This document shows, piece after piece, positions 22,490 to 34,389 of a DNA stretch of 64,000 bases (positions are counted from its first letter, which is position 1; the number at the start of each line of letters is the position of its first letter). The notes below the pieces were generated by a model, which saw only the letters and a program-made list of their open reading frames with translations, did no database searches and was not told the origin of the DNA. A program made the translations under genes and the position numbers. Origin of the DNA: Monodelphis domestica (taxonomy: Eukaryota > Chordata > Mammalia > Didelphimorphia > Didelphidae). Where the stretch lies: positions 184,257,517 to 184,321,516 of the forward strand of contig NC_077233.1 of assembly GCF_027887165.1 (NCBI RefSeq), read 5' to 3'.

Positions 22490-22630
22490 TGCGTTTTTTT
22501 TTCCCCCAATAAGAGTGTGAATTCCTGGATAGCAGGATTATCTTCTTTTTCTATTTGTATATTCAGAACTTTCTATAGTACTTGGCATGTAATAAGCATT
22601 TAGTAAATGATTTTTCATTCTTCATTCGTG
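22490..22630 (+). mobile_element. L2 3' terminus
   Basis: AGTGTGAATTCCTGGATAGC, GTACTTGGCATGTAATAAGC and ATTTAGTAAATGATTTTTCA are the worn L2 end words. Confidence 0.6.
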
Positions 22631-22843
22631 TTATTTTAAAAGCAGCAGAAAAAAACCAACTCTCTTCTCCCAAAGATGAATTTCTACCATTAGTTTTACT
22701 TCTTCAAGTCTTCTGCAGACACTTATTTAGGTTAAATAACACCTTACCTAAAAGGGATAATACAATAACTAGTTAACTCATTAAAAAAAGAATTTATAAC
22801 CACTTCAAACCCAAAATTAGGTGTGATTAAAAAATATATTTAA

Positions 22844-23040
22844 GGGGGCAGCTGGGTAGCTCAGTAGATTGAGAGCCAGGCCTAGAGATGGGAGGTCCTA
22901 GGTTCAAATCTGGCCTCAGAAACTTCCTAGCTGTGTGACCCTGGGCAAGCCACTTGACCCCCATTGCCTAGTCCTTACCACTCTTCTGCCTTGGAGCCAA
23001 TACACAGTATTGACTCCAAGATGGAAGGTAAGGGTTTAAA
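22844..23040 (+). mobile_element. SINE type A, well preserved
   Basis: Close to the consensus over its full length, including ATTGACTCCAAGATGGAAGG at the tail. Confidence 0.93.
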
Positions 23041-23160
23041 AAATATCTATGTAGATATATATTTTAAAAGTACATCATACCTCTAACCTCTTCCCCTGGA
23101 AGAGCACAAGACTCACCAAATGATTTAGGCTGTCCAAGCCTAGATCAAAAACAAAAACAA

Positions 23161-23376
23161 AAACCCTTTACCTTTTGTCTTAGAATCATTACTGTGTATT
23201 GGTTCTAAGGCAAAAAAAAAAGAAAAAAGAAAAGAAAAGAAAAAAGGCGATAAGTACATTAGAGGTTAAGTGACTTGCCCAGAGTCACACAGCTAAGAAG
23301 TGTCAGAAGTCAAATCTGAACTCAGAACCTCTCTTTTACAGACCTGGCTCTCTATCCTCTGAGCTACCTAGCTGCC
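23161..23376 (-). mobile_element. SINE type A with internal A-rich expansion
   Basis: Between GGTTCTAAGGC and GCGATAAGTA the copy carries about 35 bp of AAAAG-type repeat, an unusual internal site for an A-rich expansion. Confidence 0.85.
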
Positions 23377-23735
23377 AATAACTTACTTTTCAAAAACTGA
23401 ACAGCAAAAAGGAAAAGACATGCGAATTTATGTGCATATTAGAATGAAGTATTGCTCTTTTAAAAATATTTGGATTTTCAATTAACATTCTCCTTCAGTT
23501 GTTAATCTTACATGCTTTCAGATACATTTGTTATTTGTTTGGAGCAGCCTATAATGACGTGTTTTATTTTGGGGATATGTTGACTTATCAACATTTTATT
23601 AAAGAGAAGATCATTTATCCAGTTTTAGAAAGGATGAAACTAAAACTCAGAGAGAATGTATGTAAATGTACTTGCAAACTTTAAAGTACTATATGAATTT
23701 CAGTAATTTTTATTTTCATTACCATCTTTTTTAAC

Positions 23736-23888
23736 ACCCTTTTAAAATTTTTGAGTTGCAAATTCTCTCCCTCCCTCCTGCCTCTCCCCCTTCCTGAGAT
23801 GGTAAGTAATCTGATACAAATTTTACATGTGCAATCATGCAGAGCACTTTTTCATTTCAGTATTTTTGTAGAAGAGATCTCAAACCAA
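23736..23888 (-). mobile_element. L1 3' end fragment
   Basis: TTTTGAGTTGCAAATTCTC, CCTCCCTCCTGCCTCTCCCC and TACATGTGCAATCATGCAGA are the minus-strand terminal L1 words. Confidence 0.65.
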
Positions 23889-24205
23889 AAAAAGGAAGCA
23901 GAGGAGGAGGAGAAGGACAGAGAAAAGGAAGGAGGAGGAGGAAAGGAGAAAGAGAAAGAGGAGGAGGAGAAGGAGAAAAAGGGGAAGGAGGAGAAAAAAG
24001 AGGAGGAGAAGGAGGAGGAGGAGGAGGAGAAGGAGAAGGAGAAGGAGAAGGAGAAGGAGAAGGAGAAGGAGAAGGAGGAGAAGAAGAAGAAGAAGAAGAA
24101 GAAGAAGAAGAAGAAGAAGAAGAAGAAGAAGAAGAAGAAGAAGAAGAAGAAGAAGAAGAAGAAGAAGAAGAAGAAGAAGAAGAAGAAGAAGAAGAAGAAG
24201 AAGAT
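23888..24205. repeat. GGA/GAA purine tract
   Basis: All-purine plus strand for most of 318 bp: mixed GGAGGA/GAAAG first, about eight GGAGAA units near 24025-24075, then about 43 uninterrupted GAA units (24077-24205). Confidence 0.97.
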
Positions 24206-24732
24206 TTAATATGTCATCAGTTCTCTGGAGGCAGATGACATTTTTTATCATATTTTTATCTTTTCTTGATGCAGTTCAGATAGAAGATGGGCTGACAAAT
24301 TTTCTTTCTATAAATCTCTTAATGTTCTACAGACTGTTCTACAAGTAGATCAGGTGACTGTTTTCTGTAACTGAATAAAAGCATCCAATTATCAGCCCAT
24401 ATTCTGTAGACTCAGAGTGAAAACATAGAGCGGAAACTTGGATCTTATAACTTTGGAAAATGTATGTGGAAAATTATTACATGTAATTGTGAAAATTGTT
24501 ATTACATGTAATTGTGAAAATAAAATATCTTTGAATAAAAAAAAAGTTCTTAATTTTGTATGGGTTCTTGTTCTGTCCAGGTGATTTATCTGTGATAATG
24601 CTTCAGTTCCAAAATACTTTGTTCAATTCTCAAGGCTATTTTATACAATATCTACTGCATAGGGATGTGTTCTCTATTTCTGAGATGGAATTCTGCCCAC
24701 ATTTCTTTAAATGACATTTTATTTTCCTCCAA
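24206..24732. other. AT-rich unassigned segment
   Basis: An 18 bp direct repeat, TTATTACATGTAATTGTGAA with small differences, occurs at about 24474 and 24499. Probably worn LINE 3' sequence; nothing else is seen. Confidence 0.35.
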
Positions 24733-24835
24733 TTACATTTAAAAACAATTTTTAACATTCATTTTTAACAGTTTTGAGTTCCATATTCTCTCCCTCCTTC
24801 CCACTCCCCTCCTTCCACCGGGCCACATCTTACTA
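24733..24835 (-). mobile_element. L1 3' tail fragment
   Basis: AACATTCATTTTTAACAGTT and TTGAGTTCCATATTCTCTCC are the reverse of the L1-family terminal words also seen at 40500. Confidence 0.6.
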
Positions 24836-25058
24836 GAGTTTTGATAGATGCTAAAACTACACAGTCTGCAGTGATATATTGTACAGTTTCTCCCACTCCT
24901 CTGCATAACTGGGATGGACCAATAAATCCTGGATCCCTCATGGATAACTGCTCTGCAATTTCTCCGACTGTGACTCGATCTTGAGTTGCTCCAATCTGAA
25001 TCCTTCTGTTTCCGAAACAAATCTGCATGACTTGACCATTGGATCCACACTTCTCCAT
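24836..25058 (-). other. Open frames of unknown origin beside an L1 tail
   Basis: Two overlapping minus frames (25062-24739 and 25058-24765) stay open for about 100 codons. One contains RRIQIGATQDRVTVGEIAEQ, which reads like real protein; the other is Ser/Arg-rich. Both run on into the L1 tail at 24835, so neither end is natural. It may be a fragment of a retrocopied transcript or chance. I do not recognise it. Confidence 0.25.
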
Positions 25059-25431
25059 CCACAGAAGTTGGCTAAGTTCACCTAGATGTTATCCATAAAA
25101 AAATCTTTTCATTCTGCCCTCAGATCTTGGCTGCTTCATAGGCTCTAAGCACCTGTCTCAGTTACCTTTGATAAATCCAGTGGTTTATAAACCTATTGTC
25201 AGTCTTTACCATCATCACTCTGTGAAGTGTTGTAACTGTTCCAGAAATATTTCTGTAAATTTTGAACTTGCTTATCAGATCCTTTGGGAACCTCTAATCT
25301 TTAGATAAGGAAATGTTCATCTTTCAATAGCTTCCTTGGGATGATCAGCCCCAGGTTTTGTTAATGTCATAACAACAATATTAGGGGACTTGCTCAAGGT
25401 CTCCTGGCATTTACAGAGTAGGATGGAAAAG

Positions 25432-25635
25432 GAGCTAAGCTTGGAGTCAGGAAGAGAGAGACGTGCAAATCTTAACATCCCTGGCTATATAACTCTAGGC
25501 TCATCTTACCTCTCTGAGCCTCAGTTTCCTCATCTGTAAAATAGGAATAATAATAACAGTAGCACCTACCTCGTGGGATTACGTGAGGCCAAAATTACTT
25601 GTTTGTGAAGTCCTTTTGCAATTTATAAAGCTCTA
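25432..25635 (+). mobile_element. MIR-like SINE
   Basis: CTGAGCCTCAGTTTCCTCAT and CTACCTCGTGGGATTACGTG are plus-strand MIR words. Confidence 0.75.
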
Positions 25636-25639
25636 AATC

Positions 25640-25833
25640 GGGGGCAGCTGGATAGCTCAGTAGACTGAGAGTCAGGTCTAGAGATGGGAGGTCCTAGGTT
25701 CAAATCTGGCCTCAGACACTTCCCAGCTGTGTGACCCTGGGCAATTCACTTGACCCCCATTGCCTAGCCCTTACCACTCTTCTGCCTCCGACCAGATACA
25801 TAGTACTGATTCGAAGATGGAAGGTGAGGGTTT
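25640..25833 (+). mobile_element. SINE type A, well preserved
   Basis: Full length, starting five bases after the preceding MIR-like element. Confidence 0.93.
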
Positions 25834-25839
25834 AAAAAA

Positions 25840-26485
25840 ATGTCATGGATTACCATATAATAGTAATTGTATTATCAATATCATCTGTTGGTGGAGAAAA
25901 TACACAATGACATAATACAAAATGACATCAGTACATAAAAATGCATACTAACATAACGTCTCCACGAAACCATACTCCTCATTGAAATTGAATTCAATGA
26001 AACATAAAGGAAATGGAATTAAACCTTGAAAACGAAATAGCTGGACTTTTTATTTCAAACGAGTGTCTGAAGAAAAATATAATCCAACACACACATAAAG
26101 GAGACATTTGAACCTCGCTCTACAACTCCAGAAATCTATTTAAATAGCAAGGAGGAAAGAGGAAGGCAAAAAGGATCAGAGGTAACCAACGTGATGTCAG
26201 CAAGGGACAGGATGAAGCTGTCCAAAGCCATCACCTGGGGCAAGAGAAGGAAACTCCAAAGGGAGAGGAAGTCAGGCCATGTGTGGAATAGCGGAAATCA
26301 GAGGCCCTGTCTTCTTTCTTGTGGTAGAAAACTTTCTGCCCTGGCAATGAGGCGACACCCAAGGGTGATGCTTTCTAAAGCAGCCAGGATACTGCTCTCC
26401 AGCTAGCATTTTGCAATCAGAGTCTTAAAAAAGACCTCAGAGGTCCTCAACAACTCTTACTAGCTCCTCTTTGCTAGAGGTAAAA
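25840..26485. other. Unassigned segment
   Basis: AT-rich to 26180, then mixed. A 71-codon frame at 26191-26406 has no recognisable motif. Confidence 0.3.
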
Positions 26486-26489
26486 GACA

Positions 26490-26915
26490 GACTCGTTGGC
26501 TTATTATTTCAAGCCGCCATACTACCTTTCCAGCCTTATTTCATCCTATTCCCCTTATGAGCTACCCACATGCTGTCCTGTCCTTCCCCACCTCCACGCA
26601 TTCCCCAAAATTATTCTCCCATGCTTGGAATGCATTTCCCTCTGCATCTCTGCCGCAGGAAAATCTCTGTCTCCCCTCAGAGCCCAGCTCAGGTTCCCCC
26701 TTCTCCATAAAGTCTTTTCTGCTATCTTCTCCCACTGAAATTTCTTACAGCCTTTTCCCCTAGACTTCTTGCCTTTGTTACATTCTACCTTTATAGGCTC
26801 GTCATTTCTGTAAATGCGATGTCCCCCCCCCCCCCTTTAAACTGTAAGCTTCTTAAGGGCAGAAATGGAGGGTTTTTCATCCTTGCATTTAAGCTTGTTG
26901 CCTGGTTAAACGAGA
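26490..26915 (+). mobile_element. L2 LINE 3' part
   Basis: CCATGCTTGGAATGCATTTC, CCTTCTCCATAAAGTCTTTT and AACTGTAAGCTTCTTAAGGG follow L2 order. A C14 run (26824-26837) sits inside. Confidence 0.75.
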
Positions 26916-27091
26916 TCTAGCTTGACCTCCCAAACACTGCAGCAATTCCCTCTATGGCATTCCTGGGAAATGGTCAACCAAATTCTGCGGGAAGATCTCC
27001 AGGAAGAAGGAATGCCTCCATGACGAGTAAGGCCCCGCAAAGGCGGCAGTGGGCCCAAGCAATGTGCAGGAAAGCAGGGGTAGTGATGAAC

Positions 27092-27262
27092 TAAAGGGAG
27101 AAAAATGGAGAGGAGGGGAGGGGAGAGGAGAGGACAGGAGAAGGCAGGACAGGACAGGAGGGAAGGGAGGAGAAAGAAGAGGAAAAGGGATGAGAGAGGG
27201 GAAGGGACGGAATGAGAGAAGGAAGAAGAGGGGATGGGAGAGGGAGGGGAGGGTCAGAGGAA
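27092..27262. repeat. Purine-rich low-complexity tract
   Basis: GGAGA/GGGGA/GGACA mixtures with few pyrimidines; degenerate, no fixed unit. Confidence 0.9.
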
Positions 27263-28740
27263 GAGAATGAATGAAACATTTATAAAATACACAAATGAGA
27301 ACAAAAGGAAGGTTGGAAGGTGACACTGAGAAGAATGCATGAGAATTTATTTTTCATAGAGTGTATAAATTCTTATATCAGAGAGAATGTATTCCTGGAT
27401 CAGAGATTCTATCCGTCTTTGGCATTTTCTTGTCCTTTGGAATCCCAAGGAACACCTTCCTTTTTAAGGGCGTTTGGTTGATAAATGAAGGAGAAAAGGG
27501 TTCCTTTCCTGCTGGAGGTGGCCTGACTTGCCTGTGAGGACGGGAAGGGGTGGGTGGCTTAATAGACCGCCTCTTAAAGAACCATCCCTTAGAAATGTCT
27601 TGGAAGTTTCTAAGTGGGGATTAAATTAAAAAAGAGCTCCTAAAACTGCTAAACAGCCGCCGTCGGCTTCTGGCTGCCCCTGGACATTAGAGACCCCCAT
27701 GGATCTCTTTTATGGGTTATGACTTTGGCCTAACCAATAAACAGATGTAATCCATCCACTGATATCAGTCTCTCTGGTCATTTTAATCATAGCTGAGGGC
27801 AATTGGAGTAACACCCTGTGAAATCTAATATCTGCTTGTTAAAAGCAATGATCTATAAGTAATATAGACTAATGGAAACGTTGGCGTGGATGTCTGTCAA
27901 GTTCTACATTTTAAAAGAAATCCAGAAAAAAATGGGGGGTGGGCAGCGCCCAAGGGAACCTAAGCCAGGCAATTATTTCGTGTTTTCCTGACTCAGTGAT
28001 TCATGGCACAGAAAATCCCAGAGGAGACTCAGGCTGTCCGCCAGCTCCGTCATCAGCCTCCGGGCATAGGCAGCCAGGTAGATGGTTTCTGAGATGAGTG
28101 AGGGAAGAGGAGGAAGATCTTCACGTTCCCTCCCTAGGACCGGTCTCCGGAGGAGGACATCAAGATGGCAGCAGGAAGTGAAGAGGTTAGCCCGTATTGG
28201 GCCAGGAGCCTGTGAGAACAGGTGGCGAGGCAGGATGGGGTCCCGTCTTCAGGAACCATCTTCCCTTGTCTCACCAGCACTCCAGGAAACACTTTGTCTT
28301 CCTTCTCCTTCCTCCTGTTCCCCACTTCCTATGCTGGGAATCCTGGAAAGAATCCTGTCCATGGGGGCAGCAGACAAGAGAAGTCTGGATCTGGGGAGGA
28401 GATCCATCCCCAGCCTAAATCTAGTTCCAAAGATGGCGCCTTTCTAGGGAGGGACAATGAAGGATGGAAGACCGTGGGCACAGCAGCAGGTGACAACAGC
28501 CCCAAACTAGATCAAATAGAAGGAAGTTTGGGTGCTCCTGAGGAAGTAGGTTAGCTTCCACAGAGACAATGATGAGTCTCTTACCCTGGGCATCTCTCTG
28601 ATTTTCCTCTGAACAGAGAGCTTGTTTGGGGTCTGAATTTCATTCCTAAAATAGTCATTCAATTTTTTAAAAAATTGTTCAATAACTGACCTGCAGAGCA
28701 CTGTGCCAGATGCCTGGTGAACTACAAAGTTGAGCCCTCA
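27263..28740. other. Non-repeat segment with a possible conserved core
   Basis: The part 27640-27930 is free of recognised repeats and has the mixed composition, rich in TAAT and TGATATC-like words, that vertebrate conserved non-coding elements often show. From 28080 to 28560 several short overlapping forward frames lack splice context or motifs. No gene is called. Confidence 0.3.
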
Positions 28741-28744
28741 CCTC

Positions 28745-29137
28745 CAGGGGAATGGAATAAGCATTATTAAGTGCCTACTATGTGCCGGGCGCTTTATTAA
28801 TTGTTTTTATTTTAATATTTAGTTTTATTTAATTAATGTAGGATATTTTTCTATGATTACAAGATTCATGTTCTTTCCCTCCCCTCCCTCCAGCCCCCTC
28901 CCATAGCCACCGCAATTCCACCAGGTTTTACATGTGTCATTGAACAAGACCTATTTCCATATTATTGATAATAATTTCTGCTACAGGTTTTACAAATATT
29001 ATCGCATTGATTCTCACAACCACCCCAGGAAGTAGGTGCTGTTACTATCCCCATTTTGCAGTTGAGAAAATGGAGGCAAACAAAAGAAGGGACTTGCCCA
29101 AAGTCACATAGCTAGCAAGTGACAGAATTCCGTTCTT
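28745..29137 (-). mobile_element. MIR-like SINE split by an L1 3' end
   Basis: MIR words TTAAGTGCCTACTATGTGCC (28769-28788) and ATTGATTCTCACAACCACCC (about 29008) flank an L1 tail occupying roughly 28795-28988. That tail contains TTTTTCTATGATTACAAGAT and CAATTCCACCAGGTTTTACA. Confidence 0.75.
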
Positions 29138-29139
29138 AA

Positions 29140-29393
29140 TGGGGCAGCTAGTTAGTAGAGTGGATAGAGTATTGTGTTTGGAATCAGGAAGATGCCTCTT
29201 CATGAGTTCAAATCCAGTCTCTGACACTTCCTAGCTGTGTGAACCTGAGCAAGTCACTTCACCCTGTTTACCTCAGTTTTCTCATCTGTAAAATGAGCTG
29301 GAGAAGGAAATAGCCAATCATGCCAATATCTATGCCAAGAAAATGGCCAATGGGGTTTGGAAGACCCATGACTGAAATGACTGCACAACAACA
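29140..29393 (+). mobile_element. SINE type B, full length
   Basis: Clear head, B-box (GAGTTCAAATCC), GCCAAGAAAATGGCC and terminal GCACAACAAC. Confidence 0.88.
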
Positions 29394-29767
29394 TGACCCA
29401 TACACAAATAGCAATTCTTATCAGTTATTCAGAACCACAGGACTAAAATGATATGGATCCTGAGTCAATCTTGGAGGCTTGGAGGCTTAAACAAGGCTCT
29501 GTTCTCTATAATCTCTTTATAGCTTTTGAGGACTCAGATTCTCTCTCAGAGAAAATCACAACCCAGCTCATTTTAGATTTTTTCCTTTGCATCTTGAATT
29601 CTAGTCCTGTGAAGAAGTCAAGGCTTCCACTTTGTATTTAAATACAGAATATGTATTCTTGGTGCACAGTGAACAAAGATGATAGTCTAATCTCTTTAAT
29701 GAAGCAACAGGGAATATGTCTTGCTTTTGGAAAAGTGCTTTTTTTTTTTTAGGGAACATGGGAAGGA

Positions 29768-29968
29768 AAATATTTATTAAGTATCTGTTATGCCAGGCTC
29801 TGAACTAAGCACTTTACAAATATCTCATTTGATCGTCCTAAAAGCCCTAGTAGGTAGATGTTATTATTATCATCCCCGTTTTATAAATGAGGAAACGGAG
29901 GCAAGTAGCAGTTTAGTGATTTGTCCAGGGTCGCTTTATGAATAAATGTCTACGGCCAAATTTGAACT
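29768..29968 (-). mobile_element. MIR-like SINE
   Basis: TCTCATTTGATCGTCCTAAA and AAATGAGGAAACGGAGGCAA mark it. Confidence 0.78.
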
Positions 29969-29969
29969 C

Positions 29970-31130
29970 TTTGTTATCAAGGGGTTAATTTCAGTACCTT
30001 TAAAAGAGTCAGATCACCAAAGGGGAAAGTTTCAGTTCCTTCAAAAAGGCCATGATGCTTGTAGGAGGTGACAGAACTAAGATTCCAAATCTGATCTTCT
30101 TGGCGCCAAATCTAGCCTTGTTCCCACTTTTAAATTTAACTTTCATTTCATATAACCGTGGGAAAATATTCTAAATTAATTAATTTAATTAATTTTAAAA
30201 AATAAAGGGAACATGGAAAAAAATAAAGTTTCAATGAAAAAAAATGTAACTTTCATTGAGGAGAAAACAATCCAAGTTCCTTTCTCTATGACCCCCTCAA
30301 ATTGATCAACGGGATCCTTTCATCGTAAGCAAAAATAATGATAAAACATCTATGTGTGCATACATATATTTGCACAAAATCACCCCCATTATCTCATTGG
30401 CTCTTCCCAAGAAGCTCGTCAGGTCCATAAAAGCTCTCTCCCCCATCTTGCAGGTGAGGAAACAGAGGTGCAGAAAGTTTTAGGAGCTTGCCCAAGGCCT
30501 GGTCTAGGACTCTTTCCATAACACCACATGACCTTATGAGGCTGCCATTCAAAAGAAAGCTCAGCAGACTGCAGGAGAGGAGGCTTGGATCTGCCTTCCC
30601 CTGGGTCATTAACAGAAAAGCAGCCCAGCAGAATGGCTTCAAAGCTGCTGAGGGAGAGATTCTACTGGACTGGGGTGGGAGGAGACCCAGAGAACTGGAA
30701 AGAAACCAGGCTATTCCCCCTACCCACCTCCCCTCCAGGGCAAAGCTATGCCTACACTTGCAGCAATCTGGGCTTCCTGCATCTTAGAGAATTCTGTGGC
30801 CAAAATGTCTCAGAAAATGCTCTCCTCCTCCTCTTCCTCCCCCTCCTCTCTCCCACTTCCCCAATCCTTGGATTTATTCTTCTGTATAATTGTATATTCC
30901 GTATAATTGAGAATAGCCTTCCTGGCTCCTTCCTGTTCAAAGAAAGATTGCACATCTGTATGGCATGGGCTAGCCTGAGCCTGGGCTTAAGTGCTGATGG
31001 GATCTGGACACTTAGCGAGGGAGAGCCATCGCATGATGTAGCTGCCCGAAAGTTTCATGTGTGTTAGATCCCATGATGACATCGAGTGCCCAGAAAAAGA
31101 GAGATGGAAACTGTCTCCCTGCCCCTGTCC
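29970..31130. other. Unassigned segment
   Basis: AT-rich to 30400, with a palindromic (TTAATTAA) stretch at about 30174-30195, then mixed. A MIR-like word set lies at 30445-30500. The 160-codon frame at 30585-31067 shows no domain and no flanking splice context. Confidence 0.35.
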
Positions 31131-31134
31131 CTGT

Positions 31135-31235
31135 CCATTCAAGCCCCTGGAGGGCAAGGACCATCGTTGGTCTCTTTTTGCTTCCCTAATACTCAGCACA
31201 GAGCCTGGCACCGAGTAAGTGCTTAAGAGATGTTG
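31135..31235 (+). mobile_element. L2 3' terminus
   Basis: CCCCTGGAGGGCAAGGACCA and AGAGCCTGGCACCGAGTAAG are L2 end words. Confidence 0.65.
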
Positions 31236-31620
31236 GCTCATGATTGCTCTGGTCAGATCATGCCTGGAGTGTTGGGCTTCGATTTGGGCGCCATATTGGA
31301 GAGGAGACACGGACCAAAAAAAGAAAAAGGCTGTCCAGAAGAGGATGACCTCGATGTTTGGGGGATGCTCCAAGGAATTGAACATTCTTCAGGAAATTCC
31401 CCCAAGCCCTTAGCTATGAATGATATTTTAGGAGGAACAATGAATGGAGCTAGGAAAATCTGCAGAGGCTGCCATTACACCGTAGGAAGTTGAGCTTAGT
31501 GTAGGGGCTCAAACTTTCAGTAGAGTTGGGGGGGGGCGGAATCAGCCTACTCCACCAGTATCCCTAGGGGGTAGAGGGCGTCACTCTTATACCTCAAAGA
31601 GTAGGGGTGACATCATCATC
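31236..31620. other. Unassigned segment
   Basis: Contains a G7 run near 31531; no recognised element. Confidence 0.3.
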
Positions 31621-31624
31621 AGGA

Positions 31625-31861
31625 GTAACATTTCTATAATATTTCATGTTATTATCTCATTTGATCCCCTATAACCCTGTGAGGTAGAGGCTATTATTAT
31701 CCCCTTTAAGGACAACTTAAGGAATTAAGTAAATTAAAGAAACCGAGGCAAACAAGGGTTCAAATGACTTTTCCAGACCCAACAGCTAATACGTTTCTGA
31801 AGCTACACTTGAACTCGGGTCTTCCTAACTCCAGACCCCAGACCCCAGACCCCAGACCCCC
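31625..31861 (-). mobile_element. MIR-like SINE with a heptamer expansion at one edge
   Basis: MIR body to about 31835. The terminal CTCCAGACC word then passes into CAGACCC repeated about four times (31832-31861). Confidence 0.72.
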
Positions 31862-32284
31862 GGATAGCTATTTTCATGTAGTTGAAGGACTGCTCTGGAA
31901 AAGAGGGACTTGATTTATTTGTGTAGTTCCAGAGGGTAGCAACAGGACCAAGAGATGGGGATGCGGGATTTAAGCTAGAATCCTTATCACAGACTCTCCC
32001 ATACTTACGGAAATTTATTCATATTCATTCTCTCTCCCCTTAACCGGTACCCCAAGCCATCACACACACGCCAAACCTGAGAAAATCTACATGGTTGCAT
32101 CCCTTAATATATTCAGACCACCTTACGTGCAAGCATACAGCTTCCAATATTACAGTGGCCTTAAAAGGATGGGGGGAAACAAAATAAACTCCACCTTGAG
32201 AGCAGCCATTAGTCTCAACGATGAATAGAAAGTCCTAAGATCACATCCATTTTTGAATATGATGGTTTTTCTTTTTACTTTTTA
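31862..32284. other. Unassigned segment
   Basis: Mixed composition; no element recognised. Confidence 0.3.
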
Positions 32285-32481
32285 TTTTAAATCCTTACTT
32301 TCTTAGTAGCAATACTAAGGATCTGTTCCAAGGCAGAAGAGCGATAAAGACTAGGCAACTGGGGTTAAGTGACTTGCCCACAGTCACATAGCGAGGAAGT
32401 GTCTGAGGCCAGATTTGAACCTAGATCTTCCCAACCCAATCCAAGTCTGGTGCTCTATCCATTAAGCCACCTAGCTGCCCC
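32285..32481 (-). mobile_element. SINE type A
   Basis: Full length, with a diverged tail (CTTACTTTCTTAGTAGC) and an intact head. Confidence 0.87.
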
Positions 32482-33300
32482 ATATATAAGGATTTTTCTA
32501 ATGGAGACCTTTCCCTACAAGTTTTATCTTCATCTATTGTGCTCTACCCCTTGGCAGAGAGTTGTAAAGGTTTCTCTCTCATTCCTTTTCCCATCCATTT
32601 TCCTTCTCTCCTTCCAGCTCTTCCTCCTGTCTTCATAGCATATCCCTTTAGCTCCCAGTTTCTAAGGCCATGCTGGCCGACTCTTTCCAGAGAGTTCTCT
32701 TGTGTTTGTTGACTGACAGACTCAGGGCCTTGGTTTGTCCTCCACAAAATGAAAAAGTGGAACCAAATTTCCTCAAGCAACTCTTCTAACTCTAAATCAT
32801 ATGATGCTGTAAAGAATATGCCCATCTAAGAAAACATTCACTCATATGGTACTTGTCCTACTGTTAAACATATTCACAAATACGTTATTGCAAACCAATT
32901 AATAAAATGATAATTAATTGCAAATCCTTCAAGTGACTAGTTTTAAGTGTTAACAGAATCACTTCTTACACAATACAAGATGAAGGCCCAAATATTCTTC
33001 TTGGATTTCACTGTTTTCTTTTCAAAGATTCTTCCCCAATCTCTTCCTTGGCTGCTAGCCCCCCAGCCTCTCAAGCATGTCTCTTAAGATTTCTTAGTTA
33101 TTCTCCTTTTTTTAATTACAAATTAAATTTCAAAATTAAGTTATTGATGTTCTTTTTTTAACATTTCTTTTCCAATTAAAATTTAAAATTAAGTTAATGA
33201 TGCATCTTTTTTCAAGTATCACTGTCATTTCCCATTGACTCCCCCACCTCCAAATAGACACCTACCTTTACTTTTTATTTTTTTTTAATTTAATTTAATT
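32482..33300. other. AT-rich unassigned segment
   Basis: CTAGCAAATTAAATTTCAAAATTAAG-like words recur at 33113 and 33173 as an imperfect direct repeat of about 30 bp. Probably old LINE sequence. Confidence 0.3.
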
Positions 33301-33302
33301 TA

Positions 33303-33492
33303 AAAAACCCTTACCTTCCGTCTTAGAATCAATACTGTGTTCCAAGGCAGAAGAGGGGTAAGGGCTAGGCAATGGGGGTCAAGTGACTTGCCCAGGGTCA
33401 CACAGCTGGGAAGTGTTTGAGGCCAGATTTGAACCTAAGACCTCCCGTCTCTAGGCCTGGCTCTCAATCCACTGAACTACCCAGCTGCTCCC
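33303..33492 (-). mobile_element. SINE type A
   Basis: Well preserved, with a short deletion near the tail (CAATACTGTGTTCCAAGG). Confidence 0.9.
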
Positions 33493-33519
33493 CTACCTTT
33501 ATTTTTTAAATCTTTACCT

Positions 33520-33990
<471 letters not shown>

Positions 33991-34389
33991 ATCAGTTCCC
34001 TGTTACTGGAATTGTCAGGGTAGAAGCTCAATGAACTTTCACCAGGTGTGCTTAGCCTTCTAACTTCACTAACTGATCAGTGCGTGTTTAGCTGAGCTGC
34101 TGAAGATGCTAAAGAAAGACACAGTAGGACTGGGGACCATTGACCAGCTTCATCAGTTTTTAAATGCCACTTAGGTAATAGAAGTGTATTGGCCAATGGG
34201 GGAAGTGGGAGAGAAGAACGGTATTCCTTGGCTAATTTCTGTCCAAGCACCACTTGGGGCAAATTTATTTCTGGTGAACATCATGGCAATTGCTGCCATT
34301 CGGGTCTGACCATACATGGGACTCTGGATTTGCTGGACACTCAGGGTTGCTGGGACCCTTCAGTCTTGGCCCACTTCTTCACCTAACAC

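Noticed and set aside
23751..24251. Poly-Glu, poly-Lys and poly-Leu proteins
   Set aside because: Translations of the GAA/GGA tract in three phases.
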